Below the pieces are notes generated by a model, which saw only the letters and a program-made list of their open reading frames with translations, had not been told where the DNA came from and did no database searches. From Lachancea dasiensis (taxonomy: Eukaryota > Ascomycota > Saccharomycetes > Saccharomycetales > Saccharomycetaceae): DNA of 64,000 bases. The translations under genes and the position numbers were made by a program. The stretch lies in assembly GCA_900074725.1 (NCBI GenBank), contig LT598458.1, forward strand, positions 62,001 through 126,000. Direction: 5' to 3'. Below, one piece after another: positions 8,958 to 19,392 of the stretch; position 1 is the first letter of the stretch; each line of letters starts with the position of its first letter.

Positions 8958-9705
8958 TTATCCGCTACATAGGCCAGAAACAACTCTGAATATCTCTGGA
9001 ACTTGACTAATCGGCACCAAAAACCATTCATTGTGTCTCTTGGGTTCACCTTGTGATCGGGCACATCCGTAACAGTAAATTAGACCCTTGCCATAGCGTT
9101 TCCACAAAAACTGGTGAATTCTGTTTTCTATATCTTTCAAAGACCGATCGTTGGCTACATAGAATCCACCGTCACGAAATCCTGATAGTTGTGCGAGGTG
9201 GTGCTCCATGGGGGCCTGTGACTTGTGTTTCGAGATTGACAGCTTCTGGAAAAGCCGCACTAACGACTTTGAGCTCCTATGTTCAATTCGCACAGACCGA
9301 CACAGTTCTTGGACTTTTGTGGGATCGAGACCAGTTACAGGGTGCTTGCATGAGTTTTCCCACTCTAATAATCGCGCAAGAACAGTTGGTTTGCGTGTCA
9401 TTCCTACTTTGACCAGTATTTGGCCCTCGTGCGTCCAGCGCGAGAGCGGTAGATATTCGTCCCCGCGCAAGACAGAGTAGTCCATGTGGAGCCATTGTAG
9501 CTCGCGCGTATTTCTATTTACAATTGCTTGAAACATCTGCGTGTAGGTGTAGATATATATGAAGCCTGGCAAATTTGACTTGACCTTGGAAGGCTGCTTG
9601 AATTCAATTGACTGCCAGATGTGGTGGTGGCAGTATTTTTCATTGTCTTTGACCTGGATTTTGCAACGCTGTCGTTTTTGGGTGACGCCTAAGGCATTGG
9701 GGCAT
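8958..9705 (-). CDS. GIY-YIG (T5orf172-type) protein requiring a +1 frameshift
   Basis: The long frame (8958 to 9707, minus strand) encodes a GIY-YIG fold of the T5orf172 type. It shows GFIYIYTYT (first strand), then LVKVGMT, ARLLEWENSC and PMEHHLA. This frame has no ATG upstream of the domain. The only suitable ATG, at 9705, is in another frame and reads ATG CCC CAA TGC CTT AGG C. That is the Ty1/ABP140 heptamer. A +1 shift after CTT joins MPQCL to GVTQKRQRC and gives a 248-residue protein. A C-x9-C-x10-C-x2-H cluster (residues 4-28) then precedes the nuclease-like domain. Without the shift a 21-residue peptide results. I know no S. cerevisiae counterpart. Whether the domain has nuclease activity is unknown. 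Confidence 0.8.
9687..9693 (-). promoter_or_regulatory. Putative +1 programmed frameshift site CTT-AGG-C
   Basis: On the minus strand, codons five and six after the ATG at 9705 are CTT AGG, followed by C. In Ty1 and ABP140 the same heptamer makes the ribosome slip on CUU while the scarce tRNA-Arg(CCU) for AGG is awaited, and reading resumes at GGC. Here resumption at GGC (9689) enters precisely the frame that stays open to 8958. Confidence 0.78.
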
Positions 9706-9836
9706 GGCTAATCGTTTAAGGTGTTTGCTTCTTCTTTTAAGTCGGATTCTTTTATAGATATTACATGACCTTTATTATGATAAATTAATCTTGAGGCACC
9801 TGAAAGCCAAATACTACCACCAAACAGTAGGTTGAA

Positions 9837-10658
9837 ATGCTAATAGAGGAGACCTTCAAGGACGTTCAGACCAGCTATGGTACTAGCGTGAGACTTTACA
9901 CATTTTCTCCCAAGATTGCGGGCTACCCGAATGCTCGATTTCCTGGAGTTCTGTGCTTCAGCGAAATCTACCAAGTGACCGGCCCCGTGAGAAGGTTCGC
10001 TCAAAAAATCGCTTCGGAGGGATTTGTCGTGGTAGCTCCAGCAATCTACCACAATTTTGTGGGTCCCGAACCACTCGCGTATGATGCTAAGGGCACTGAT
10101 ATGGGAAATGAATTCAAAATTGAAAAACCTTTAGAGTCCTATGATGAAGACACCAAGCTTTGCTGTGATTACCTCAGCACTTTGCCTCAGTTCAACGGGA
10201 AGAAAATAGGTGCCACTGGCATGTGTCTCGGAGGGCATTTGGCCTTTCGTAGTCTGTTGGACAAAAGGGTCACTTGCGCTACATGTTTCTTCCCAACGGA
10301 TATCCACTGTAAGTCTCTCGGCAAAGGCAAGAACGACGACACCCTAACGCGTATTTCCACGGAGGCTTCTCAAGATCAAGAGCTGGTCCTCATTTTTGGT
10401 ACGCTTGACACACATGTCCCACCAGAGGGCAGGGATTTGATCCGGAAAGAACTGCGCGATCACGGCGTCAGTTTTACGTTCTTGGAAATACATGCAGCCC
10501 AGCATGCTTTTATCAGGGACGAGTCCAGCAAGGGCCGTTACGACAGCGCCATCACCGATAGTTGTCTGGGATTTTTATTCGAACAGTTCAATAGAAAGCT
10601 GACCCTCGACGTGGGTGAATTTGTTTCAGACCAGGGGACCGTGGAGCACGTATGCTAA
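9837..10658 (+). CDS. Dienelactone hydrolase family protein (YDL086W-like)
   Basis: A 273-residue alpha/beta hydrolase of the dienelactone hydrolase family, the counterpart of S. cerevisiae YDL086W. The nucleophile elbow is GMCLGGH (Cys130). The acid lies in FGTLDTHVP and the catalytic histidine in AAQHAFIRD, giving the Cys-Asp-His triad typical of carboxymethylenebutenolidases. No signal or membrane segment is visible, so it is probably cytosolic. The physiological substrate in yeast is not established. It is divergent from the GIY-YIG gene with 131 bp between starts, and sits between LDO and TIF34 as the merged ancestral order predicts. Confidence 0.88.
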   Translation: MLIEETFKDVQTSYGTSVRLYTFSPKIAGYPNARFPGVLCFSEIYQVTGPVRRFAQKIASEGFVVVAPAIYHNFVGPEPLAYDAKGTDMGNEFKIEKPLESYDEDTKLCCDYLSTLPQFNGKKIGATGMCLGGHLAFRSLLDKRVTCATCFFPTDIHCKSLGKGKNDDTLTRISTEASQDQELVLIFGTLDTHVPPEGRDLIRKELRDHGVSFTFLEIHAAQHAFIRDESSKGRYDSAITDSCLGFLFEQFNRKLTLDVGEFVSDQGTVEHVC

Positions 10659-11209
10659 GTCTGCAGAGCGGGCCTGTGCTTGGAAATGGAAACCTTTATG
10701 GACGTCACAGAGTTTGTAAGTATCGTTACGTACGTTAGCGACGCTCTGCTTCCTCTGGATCTCCTCCTCAAATATTCAGAATCCACTGGTGAAATGCGAA
10801 GAGGACATCCAGCCTTAGTTGGTCACTTGCGCAAGTAGGCCCAACGTATATTTGGACGCCAAACTCCGCACTCGCGGAAAGAGAAGCCAAAAAAAAATGA
10901 TACTTTTTTGACCACAATTGAACAATGGAAGTCTAGTACACGGAAGTAATTCCTCCATGTACCCTTTGGACTGGCATTACCGTATGGTCGCTGAGCTTGA
11001 AATGTCACGTTAGAGTCATGTGCCCCTCACGTGCCGCTGAATCAATCTTGTGTCACTGTATACGATGAAAATTTTTCTAATATGGCAAAATACTGTAATT
11101 TGAAGGTGGAAAGAATTACTCTAGGAAGAGGAAGACTCATAGCTAGTGTGAAGCACCATCAGCCTTTGTATCATAGAGGCAGCTTCTTTACTTCAGGGCA
11201 ATTCATAGC
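10659..11209. other. Intergenic, TIF34 upstream region
   Basis: There is no gene here that I can support. It holds one CACGTG (Cbf1/Pho4-type E-box) at 11028-11033, about 180 bp before TIF34. Short frames in this stretch look like chance. Confidence 0.5.
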
Positions 11210-12262
11210 ATGAGACCTATTCTTCTCAAGGGGCACGAACGTTCGCTTACGCAGGTTAAATTCAACCGTGAAGGTGATTTGATCTTTTCCTGTGCCAAGG
11301 ATAGTGTTGCATCTGTTTGGTATGCGATCAATGGTGAGAGATTGGGAACTTTCGAAGGTCACCAAGGTACAATTTGGTCGATTGATGTGGATAAGTTCAC
11401 GCAGTACGCAGTGACTGGGTCTGCCGATTTCAGTATTAAATTGTGGGACGTGCAAACAGGTCAAAATGTCTACACCTGGAAGACTAAGACCCCCGTAAGA
11501 AGGGTCGAGTTTGCACCATCTGGTGATAAGATATTGGCGGTGTTGGACGGTGTGATGGGCTACCCAGGCAGTGTTACTGTGTATGAAATCCCCCGCGACA
11601 CGCAGTCGCACCAACTTCATCAAGAACCATCTGAAGAGCCTCTATTCAACATTTTAACTCATGAGGGGTTCGATATGGCTGCTGTGGCCTCGTGGAGTTT
11701 CCAGGATCAATATATTGCTGTGGGACATAAGGACGGGCGCGTTTCCAAGTACGACGGTGCCACTGGCGAATTCATTGACGCTCTAGAACTGCACACACAA
11801 AGCGTCAGCGATATTCAGTTTTCGCCAGATGGTACCTACTTCATCACTTCCTCCAGAGACAGCGACGCGAAGCTTGTCGACATTGAGACCCTCGAGGTTC
11901 TCAAGACATACGAAACCGACTGTCCTCTGAACAGTGCATGCATTACTCCACTCAAGCAATATGTCATTCTCGGCGGTGGTCAGGATGCCAAGGATGTCAC
12001 GACAACTAGTTCGCGCGAAGGTAAGTTCGAAGCTCGTCTATACCACAAGATCTTCCAAGACGAAATCGGTAGAGTCAAGGGTCACTTCGGTCCTCTAAAT
12101 TATGTCGCTGTTAGCCCTCAGGGTACCTCCTACGCATCCGGCGGTGAAGATGGTTTTGTGCGTTTACACCACTTCGACAAGAGTTATTTCGATTTCAAAT
12201 ACGACGTGGAAAAGAGTGCTGAAGCTCAAAAGCATATGCAAGAATTGGAGTCCAGCGCTTAG
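11210..12262 (+). CDS. TIF34: Translation initiation factor eIF3 subunit i (Tif34)
   Basis: A 350-residue WD40 beta-propeller, the eIF3i subunit (S. cerevisiae YMR146C, 347 aa). It starts MRPILLKGHERSLTQVKFN and carries the usual WD repeats: GHQGTIWSIDVD, SADFSIKLWD, HTQSVSDIQFSPDG, and GHFGPLNYVAVSPQG near the end. It binds eIF3b and eIF3g in the 43S pre-initiation complex. The length matches the family and the start ATG is immediately before the first repeat. Confidence 0.97.
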   Translation: MRPILLKGHERSLTQVKFNREGDLIFSCAKDSVASVWYAINGERLGTFEGHQGTIWSIDVDKFTQYAVTGSADFSIKLWDVQTGQNVYTWKTKTPVRRVEFAPSGDKILAVLDGVMGYPGSVTVYEIPRDTQSHQLHQEPSEEPLFNILTHEGFDMAAVASWSFQDQYIAVGHKDGRVSKYDGATGEFIDALELHTQSVSDIQFSPDGTYFITSSRDSDAKLVDIETLEVLKTYETDCPLNSACITPLKQYVILGGGQDAKDVTTTSSREGKFEARLYHKIFQDEIGRVKGHFGPLNYVAVSPQGTSYASGGEDGFVRLHHFDKSYFDFKYDVEKSAEAQKHMQELESSA

Positions 12263-13126
12263 GCAGCAAATAGATGTTATAATTGTAAAATATGAGAGCG
12301 TAATCCAACTGATGCACTGACGAAAATTTCAGAATACTCAAGTTTTCAAGTGAAGACGATGAGCATCGAACAGCGACATAATATTACGTAGTGATCACAG
12401 AGACGGCCCGATTGATAGCCGCGTAGTTGGGGCCAAGACAATCTGACTGATGGCAAAAATCCAACTTCACCCAGGTCGTTGAATTATAAAGTATAAAGTT
12501 ATTGAGGCTTTTTTCTATGGTGGCCAGGATGAATTAATCTCTATTAAAAGTCTAATTATCTGAAAAACTCGTTAAATCACGACTTTGCATCAAGGGAGTT
12601 TTGGGAGGTGAGGGGGTGTAAACTCATTCATATTTTCCGTAAGCTAGCTTTTGTAACCTCTCTCAAGGTTAAAACACGCCGTATTTAGCCTCAAACTTCC
12701 ATGTCATATTAGAAGCTACGTCAAATACAAGAAGAATTCTGTCGCCGGGCATCATTTCGAGAGCATAACTTCAAGCAACGACACTAAAAATTCCGGTCGA
12801 GCTATTCGCTAATGTCTGCAGCGATTTTGCTGAACGACATTTTGCATCCATATTTGTTGGCGACTGGGGCAGCCATCGTGGAGGACGATCCAGAGCCGCC
12901 TCATCGCTTTTTTTCGGACCCACCCATTTTTCAGGTTTTTTTATGATGGGATGACAGCCAGCACGTTTGATATAAAAAACGGACGAAAAATCATCCTAAT
13001 TCCCTCCGCTTTCCCAGTGGTCCGATCGCTTCGTTTCTAGTAGTTCACTACAGTTGGGAAAACCTCGCGTACCACAGTGTGTACTGACCCAGTGCGGTTT
13101 TTGTTAATAATATTCTTAAGGACATC
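12263..13126. other. Intergenic, NDE promoter region
   Basis: No gene is seen. A TATA element, TATAAAAA, lies at 12971-12978, about 155 bp upstream of the NDE start. T-rich tracts flank it. Nothing else is recognised. Confidence 0.45.
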
Positions 13127-14779
13127 ATGTTCCAACTCGCCAGATGTGCGGTCCGTAACGGATCTAGGAACGCGTTGATAAGCACCAAACAGCCAATTTC
13201 GACCTCGAAGTTGGCCTTCTCCCACTCTGCTAGATTAGCGCAGCAAGGCGTGGGAGCTGCCGCCGGCAAGCCAAAGGCATCTCTGCTCCGCAAAATTGGG
13301 AAGTACACGCTCTTATCTGCGTTGGGTTCCTTGGTTGCCGGAACCGGTTACGTGTCGTACAAGCTGTACAAGGAGAAAAACCCTTCGCCTCAACTGCCAC
13401 AGGCTGCTACTTTCGACAACGGCTCTCCTAGAAAGACCCTGGTCATCCTAGGTTCGGGCTGGGGGTCCGTCTCGTTGTTAAAGAGTTTGGACACTACCTT
13501 GTACAACGTGGTTGTTGTGTCGCCTAGAAACTACTTTTTGTTCACCCCATTGTTGCCCTCTACACCAGTAGGTACCATTGAGCTGAAGTCGATTGTGGAA
13601 CCTGTGAGAAGCATCGCCAGAAGAGCCCCGGGCCAGGTCATCTATTACGAGGCCGAGGCCTTGGACGTCGACCCAGTTGAGAAAACCGTCCGTATCAAAT
13701 CCGTCAGCTCTGATGACGGCAATGCCGAGAGCGACTTGAAGTACGACTATTTGGTTATGGGTGTTGGTGCTCAACCAACGACGTTTGGTATTCCAGGTGT
13801 TTTCGAAAACGCCTCGTTTTTGAAGGAAATCCCAGATGCCCAAGAAATCAGAGTTAAGGTCATGAACAACATTGAAAAGGCCGCCAACTTGTCTGTTGCG
13901 GATCCAGAGAGAAAGAGATTGTTGAACTTTGTCGTCGTGGGCGGTGGTCCAACCGGTGTGGAATTCGCTGCTGAGTTGCAAGACTACGTCGACCAAGACT
14001 TGTCCAAATGGATGCCAGAAATGTCTAAGGAGATCAACGTCACTCTAGTTGAGGCTTTGCCCAACATTTTGAATATGTTCGACAAATCCTTGATCCAATA
14101 CGCCGAAGATTTGTTCAAAGAGGAGAAGATCGATCTGAGAACCAACACCATGGTTAAAAACGTGACCCCAACCACCATCACTGCCAAGTGCGGTGACAAC
14201 ACTGAGGAGATCCCATACGGTGTTCTTGTGTGGGCCACCGGTAACGCTCCAAGAGAGGTGTCCAAGGGCTTGATGGCCAAGATGGAAACCCAAAACTCCA
14301 GACGTGGTTTGTTGATCAACGACAAGCTGCAATTGCTTGGCGCCGAAGACTCCATCTGGGCTGTAGGTGACTGTACCTTCTACCCGGGCTTGTTCCCCAC
14401 TGCCCAGGTGGCCCACCAAGAAGGTGAGTACCTAGCCACCGTCTTGAAAAAGCAACACAAGATCGATCAGCACAAGTGGAACATGTTGCAGAACCCCAAC
14501 GCTGCCGAAAACCTCAAGTTGCAATCCAAGATCGACAAGTTGCAGTCCAACATAAAGGCCTTCAAGTACAGCCACCAAGGTACGCTCGCCTATATTGGAT
14601 CCGAGAAGGCCATTGCAGACCTCGCCGTTGGTGAGTCCAAATACCAATCCGCCGGCTCCGTCACATTCTTGTTCTGGAAGTCCGCCTACTTGGCCATGTG
14701 CCTCTCTTTCAGAAACAGAGTGCTCGTGGCTTTGGATTGGTGCAAAGTTTCCTTTTTTGGCAGAGATTCCTCCGTGTAG
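13127..14779 (+). CDS. NDE1: Mitochondrial external NADH dehydrogenase (Nde1/Nde2)
   Basis: A 550-residue type II NADH:ubiquinone oxidoreductase, the single counterpart of S. cerevisiae NDE1 (YMR145C) and NDE2 (YDL085W). It passes electrons from cytosolic NADH to ubiquinone at the outer face of the inner mitochondrial membrane without pumping protons. A basic, Ser-rich presequence (first ~40 residues) and a membrane segment near residues 63-80 precede the FAD-binding motif [12 protein letters not shown]. The NADH-binding motif [13 protein letters not shown] follows. The C-terminus is the family's membrane-associating end. Codon use looks strongly biased, as expected for an abundant enzyme. 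Confidence 0.95.
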   Translation: MFQLARCAVRNGSRNALISTKQPISTSKLAFSHSARLAQQGVGAAAGKPKASLLRKIGKYTLLSALGSLVAGTGYVSYKLYKEKNPSPQLPQAATFDNGSPRKTLVILGSGWGSVSLLKSLDTTLYNVVVVSPRNYFLFTPLLPSTPVGTIELKSIVEPVRSIARRAPGQVIYYEAEALDVDPVEKTVRIKSVSSDDGNAESDLKYDYLVMGVGAQPTTFGIPGVFENASFLKEIPDAQEIRVKVMNNIEKAANLSVADPERKRLLNFVVVGGGPTGVEFAAELQDYVDQDLSKWMPEMSKEINVTLVEALPNILNMFDKSLIQYAEDLFKEEKIDLRTNTMVKNVTPTTITAKCGDNTEEIPYGVLVWATGNAPREVSKGLMAKMETQNSRRGLLINDKLQLLGAEDSIWAVGDCTFYPGLFPTAQVAHQEGEYLATVLKKQHKIDQHKWNMLQNPNAAENLKLQSKIDKLQSNIKAFKYSHQGTLAYIGSEKAIADLAVGESKYQSAGSVTFLFWKSAYLAMCLSFRNRVLVALDWCKVSFFGRDSSV

Positions 14780-15773
14780 ATAGAATCCGGTTTTTATTGA
14801 CACCACGAGCCGTCTCTGACTTTACATTTACTCCTCCCCTATCTTCCCCGCCGCGGATGGCGAACATGGCAGAACAATTACCACGACGATAATTTTAAGT
14901 TTCCTGTGCCGCTTGTTGCGTTTAATTAATTCACCTTGATGTCCCGATCTTCCCTTCTGTTTCACACCTATTGTATTTTAATTTTGTTTCTAATTGTGAT
15001 CAGAAAGTATATTCTCTACCTTCTTTCTTACTGGGCTGATGGTCTAGAGAATTTCGGCTTCCCCCATGCGCCACGTTGTGGGACGTTGCAGAACATCGTG
15101 TAAATATGATTTTGTCTATGTTATATATTCGACTTCCAACGGACTGTGTTATCTTAAGATTTTATTGGATTAATAGAGAACTAACAACCTGAACATTGCC
15201 AGGCCCTTGGCAGCAGTTTGCCAAAGAAGGAACAAAAAAAGCGACGAATGGCGAGTGGTAATCATTCGCAAGCTAGCTATCAGTGGTAGGGGGGCCTGAT
15301 GGCACTATCAGGTCGCCAGTGCCATTTCTGTCCCTACTCTTTGACAAGCCTGCACCGTTGAGTTCTCCTTAGCTCACAGCCGACTATCAATAAAGAAAAG
15401 ACTCACACTAGTGGGACAATAAACGAACCAATGCTTCCAGATGAGCAGAACACACTCATGTGGTAGTCTCGAAGCTCCCCGACTATGCTAGTTCCTCCCG
15501 GACTTGGGACTGTCGAATTTAGCCGCTCAGCTTTTGTGTTGTCGAGTCCCATCTAACTCACTCTATACGTGCTTGGAAAATTTTCACCTTCTCGATTTTC
15601 AAGTCAGCCGTGCGAAGAGACAAAGGTCGACGTATCACCAAGAATTAAACAAAAGTTGGGTCAAAGATACTACGTTGTTTACCGTTAACTCCTCCCTTTA
15701 GGTCGTGAAAGAACAGTCGGTGTGGAACGCTCGAATCTGATCAATTGACTTGTTAAACGTGACGATTTCAAAA
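14780..15773. other. Intergenic, NDE 3' region and SUB2 promoter
   Basis: No gene is supported. The stretch 15245-15323 holds a cluster of short inverted repeats: CGAATG/CATTCG, CCTGAT/ATCAGG and, interleaved with the latter, GGCACT/AGTGCC. The first 300 bp are T-rich, consistent with the NDE 3' end. Confidence 0.45.
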
Positions 15774-17099
15774 ATGTCCAACGAAGGCGAAGAAGATCTA
15801 TTAGAATACTCCGATAACGAGCAAGAGATTCAGGTGGAGGCCTCTAAGGCTGCTGCTGGCGGTGAGGACGTCAAGGAGAGCGGGGAAAACGGCGGAGCCG
15901 AGGCAGCTGACAAGAAGGGCTCCTACGTGGGTATCCACTCGACCGGGTTCAAGGACTTTTTGCTGAAGCCCGAACTGTCCAGAGCCATTATCGACTGCGG
16001 TTTCGAACATCCATCTGAAGTTCAACAACACACGATCCCTCAGTCGATCCACGGTACAGACGTGCTGTGCCAGGCCAAGTCCGGTTTGGGTAAGACTGCG
16101 GTTTTCGTGCTGTCCACACTGCAGCAACTGGACCCGGTCCCAGGCGAGGTGTCTGTGGTGGTTATCTGCAACGCCAGAGAGTTGGCGTACCAGATCCGTA
16201 ACGAGTATCTGAGATTCTCCAAGTATATGCCCGACGTCAAGACCGCCGTCTTCTACGGTGGTACCCCCATCACCAAGGACGCAGAACTTTTGAAGAACAA
16301 GGAAACGGCTCCCCACATCGTCGTTGCCACCCCAGGTCGTTTGAAGGCTTTGGTTAGAGACAAGATTATCGACCTATCTGTGGTGAAGAACTTTGTCATT
16401 GACGAATGTGACAAGGTCTTGGAAGAACTGGGCATGCGCAAGGACGTCCAAGATATTTTCAGAGCTACCCCAAGGGACAAGCAAGTGATGATGTTTTCTG
16501 CCACGTTGTCGCAGGAGATGAGACCCATTTGTAGACGTTTCTTGCAAAACCCATTGGAGATTTTCGTGGATGACGAAGCTAAATTGACCCTTCACGGTTT
16601 GCAACAGTACTACATCAAGTTGGAAGAGCGTGAGAAGAACCGCAAGCTTGCTCAACTATTGGATGATCTAGAGTTTAACCAAGTTATCATCTTCGTTAAG
16701 TCTACTAACAGAGCCAACGAGTTGACAAAGCTGTTGAATGCATCCAACTTCCCAGCCATCACCGTGCACGGCGGTATGAAGCAAGAAGAACGTATCGCCC
16801 GCTACAAGGCTTTTAAGGATTTTGAGAAGCGTATCTGCGTCTCGACGGACGTCTTTGGTAGGGGTATCGATATTGAACGTATCAACTTGGCCATCAACTA
16901 CGATTTGCCTAGCGAAGCCGACCAATACCTGCATCGTGTTGGTAGAGCCGGAAGATTCGGAACCAAAGGTTTGGCAATTTCCTTTGTTGCTACAAAGGAG
17001 GACGAAGAAATTTTGGCCAAGATTCAAGACAGATTTGACGTCAAAGTTGCGGAATTCCCAGAAGAAGGGGTCGATCCTTCTACCTATTTGAACACCTAA
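15774..17099 (+). CDS. SUB2: DEAD/DECD-box RNA helicase Sub2 (TREX)
   Basis: A 441-residue helicase of the UAP56 type (S. cerevisiae YDL084W, 446 aa), used in spliceosome assembly and in TREX-dependent mRNA export. Visible motifs are the Q-motif region ([11 protein letters not shown]), Walker A ([11 protein letters not shown]), the family-specific DECD in [14 protein letters not shown] in FSATLSQEM, and the C-terminal [10 protein letters not shown]. The acidic N-terminus [14 protein letters not shown] fixes the ATG at 15774; eight further residues up to 15750 would be unlike the family. It converges on FDO1. Confidence 0.97.
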   Translation: MSNEGEEDLLEYSDNEQEIQVEASKAAAGGEDVKESGENGGAEAADKKGSYVGIHSTGFKDFLLKPELSRAIIDCGFEHPSEVQQHTIPQSIHGTDVLCQAKSGLGKTAVFVLSTLQQLDPVPGEVSVVVICNARELAYQIRNEYLRFSKYMPDVKTAVFYGGTPITKDAELLKNKETAPHIVVATPGRLKALVRDKIIDLSVVKNFVIDECDKVLEELGMRKDVQDIFRATPRDKQVMMFSATLSQEMRPICRRFLQNPLEIFVDDEAKLTLHGLQQYYIKLEEREKNRKLAQLLDDLEFNQVIIFVKSTNRANELTKLLNASNFPAITVHGGMKQEERIARYKAFKDFEKRICVSTDVFGRGIDIERINLAINYDLPSEADQYLHRVGRAGRFGTKGLAISFVATKEDEEILAKIQDRFDVKVAEFPEEGVDPSTYLNT

Positions 17100-17338
17100 A
17101 TGTTTTTGCAATCATTAAGGTTAAGTTTTGATTCAAAGAGATAAAAGTTTGTGGTCTAAATAGATGTCCCCCAGCTGGAATGGACTGTATGTAAAAATTA
17201 GGGAAAATCAACGCTGTCATGAAAAGCTGCAGACTTGCATGCGCCGAAACTTGATGTGGTCCAGTCATTACGCCGATGCCAACTCTAGTAGATTAACCAG
17301 GGCAGTCATTAGTGGTAATACGAAAAGTAGTGTCCCCA

Positions 17339-18280
17339 TCATGGTATTTCCTGTGAGGTGCCATTCACGGAGTTGGTTCTACGCACACTGGTCATTTGGA
17401 ATGCTTGCTTATTGAAAGAGTCGGATGTGGGAGTCAGGGATGAGGTACCACTTCCTGGGTAGCTCGAAATTCTTAATTGTTGGTGGTCGATTGCGGAGTT
17501 TTGCGGCTGCTGAGGGTGCTTGGTATGGTGCTGGTGATGAATTTGAAAGCTGTCGTGGGATATATCAGACTCCGTGTTATCAGAGTTGATTTGGGTCTCA
17601 TTTCCATCGCCGAGGACTCGAGTAGCCAGTAATCCAAGGGTTGCTAACATGTTTGAATTTCGACGCTGCAGCTTAGATGTTCGGCGAATGCGAGAAGGCT
17701 TGCCTATTGATTGGGGTGTGTTTCTCAACTGCACCGAGTTTGGTATGGAAGAGTCATTCAATAAGCGGGCCATTCTATTGATTTCCTTGTTCTTCTCCAT
17801 AATAGTCTCTCTATATTTCGCCAACTTCAGATCTTGGAGGCGTACCTTCTCATGCAAATCATGCGTTTCCATCACAAGCTGGCATCGAATCCTCTCAAAT
17901 TGTTGTTTACTCAGGTTTGTTTCTACCTCAAATCGGGATTCGGAGTGCTTGAAACTCTCCGTGAGCATCATATTTTTGAACTTGAGTCGTTTAACCCGCT
18001 CTCGAGACTCTCCAAGCATCTGATTTAGATCGTCTAGGGTTTTCACCAGCTGTGCCTTGGAACAAGGAACTACACCATTGGAGTCAGCTAAAGGTTTATT
18101 TTCGGCGCTCGCAGTGCATATTCGATCCGAGGACTTGAGTTTATCAACGAGCGACTGTGCTTCATCAATCACCGCCTGAGTATCTGAAGGACAAGGTTCA
18201 GAGAAACTCTCCCCGGATTCGTGGCTGGATTCTATTGACTGAGGTGAGTTCGCAGCCATGTGTTCCTGGGAAGCCGGCAT
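17339..18280 (-). CDS. FDO1: Fdo1-like protein (YMR144W family)
   Basis: A 313-residue protein that fits S. cerevisiae YMR144W/Fdo1 by position (between SUB2 and RPS16 in the merged order) and by its central coiled coil, about residues 75-175. That region is rich in Lys/Glu/Arg/Leu and contains MMLTESFKHSESRFEVETNL. Fdo1 is reported to interact with the forkhead factor Fkh1 in donor preference during mating-type switching. The rest is Ser/Gln/His-rich and probably disordered. The start is the first ATG (18280); the frame is open 15 codons further to a TTG. The assignment is mainly by synteny. Confidence 0.72.
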   Translation of the reverse strand: MPASQEHMAANSPQSIESSHESGESFSEPCPSDTQAVIDEAQSLVDKLKSSDRICTASAENKPLADSNGVVPCSKAQLVKTLDDLNQMLGESRERVKRLKFKNMMLTESFKHSESRFEVETNLSKQQFERIRCQLVMETHDLHEKVRLQDLKLAKYRETIMEKNKEINRMARLLNDSSIPNSVQLRNTPQSIGKPSRIRRTSKLQRRNSNMLATLGLLATRVLGDGNETQINSDNTESDISHDSFQIHHQHHTKHPQQPQNSAIDHQQLRISSYPGSGTSSLTPTSDSFNKQAFQMTSVRRTNSVNGTSQEIP

Positions 18281-19392
18281 AGTTTTCCAAAAAGCTGATG
18301 CCGCTGCTTCACCAATTAAAGTCAACCTTGTGTATGTATAGCGGAAGAGATTTTGTCAGTCAATTCAATTACCCACCTTTAAGATGCTCCATTGCTTCGC
18401 GCACCCACACTAATTCGTTTCTGGCAGCTCGGGTTTGTTCACGAGCGTCGCGATATTTCGCGTCATAAACAATAACAGACCATGGACGCGACGCGTGCCG
18501 AGGAAATTTCAAGCTGACTCAACTAAAGTATCCATGAGTCCAATCTCATAAGAAGGTGTGCCAGTATGGTACAAAGTTATTAACAACTAGCACATCTCAC
18601 ACGCTTGAATTCAGGTCTGCAATTCGCCCATCAACTCTTGTCTTATAGCTGTGTGTGGGACCGGCTATTTAGTTACGGTGAAGCCATTGAGTAATTTTGA
18701 ATTCGAGTAACTTCAACGATGTTGAATAATGATATGTGCTATTGAGATATTTTATTGAAGCCAGCGTTCGCAGCTTGACGGCGAATTGAATTAAGACGGA
18801 TTGTGCGCGGGATATGATTGGCTTGTGTTTTTTTCTCCAAAGAGGTCGTTGGAGCTGAAGCTCTTTTAAAATACGCTAAACTCAAACGATGGCCCAAAAA
18901 AACTGTTTAAAAGGTGGTTTGAAATTCGCAGCTGAAGTACCAAGCGTCCATCTGTTAAAAAAGGTTCTTCGCCTTCTTGGTATTATCCATTGAAATTCAT
19001 CTGCCAAAGAAGGACGCTTGCCTCAGTCGAATGCTTTGACCACCAATTTGTCCTGCATGTATTCGGCTGGTGGATACAACACAATTGGAGCCATCGCTAT
19101 GGCTAAGTCACCGCCTCACAGCCGAAAGGCGTGGACCAACCACTTTGCCCAGATTGGTCCTGGCGACATATCGCATGGAGTTGCACATGCTCATGGATAC
19201 ACTCGGCCCGTATCACGTAGCCCGCCGCGCAGGACCGAAATGACACATCGCGATCATATACAACATTTACCCTCGATTAAGTTATACAGTATGATAGACA
19301 GTAGAAAACAGTAGAAATACCAAGATGAATGGTAAATAGTCTCTTTTGGCTTGGCTTGGTAATATATATATACCGAAATGGGATATATGTGC
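18281..19392. other. Intergenic, FDO1 upstream and RPS16 3' region
   Basis: I see no convincing gene in this 1.1-kb stretch. It contains a potential RNA stem: CAAGCGTCC (18941-18949) is the exact reverse complement of 19012-19020, and CTTCTTGG (18973-18980) can pair with CCAAAGAAG (19004-19012). A T-rich stretch near 18825 and a short AT repeat near 19363 are the only other features. Confidence 0.4.

Noticed and set aside
9703-9837. Intron or separate first exon to explain the missing start of the GIY-YIG gene
   Set aside because: Only 131 bp separate it from the divergent hydrolase start, and I see no GTATGT-type donor or TACTAAC-type branch point. The exact CTTAGGC heptamer explains the frame better.
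13478-16655. Long antisense frames opposite NDE and SUB2
   Set aside because: They mirror highly codon-biased genes, where antisense stop codons are rare; no independent support.
19018-19314. 98-codon frame between FDO1 and RPS16
   Set aside because: It starts on a non-ATG codon and shows no domain; it also overlaps the putative RNA stem and the RPS16 3' flank.
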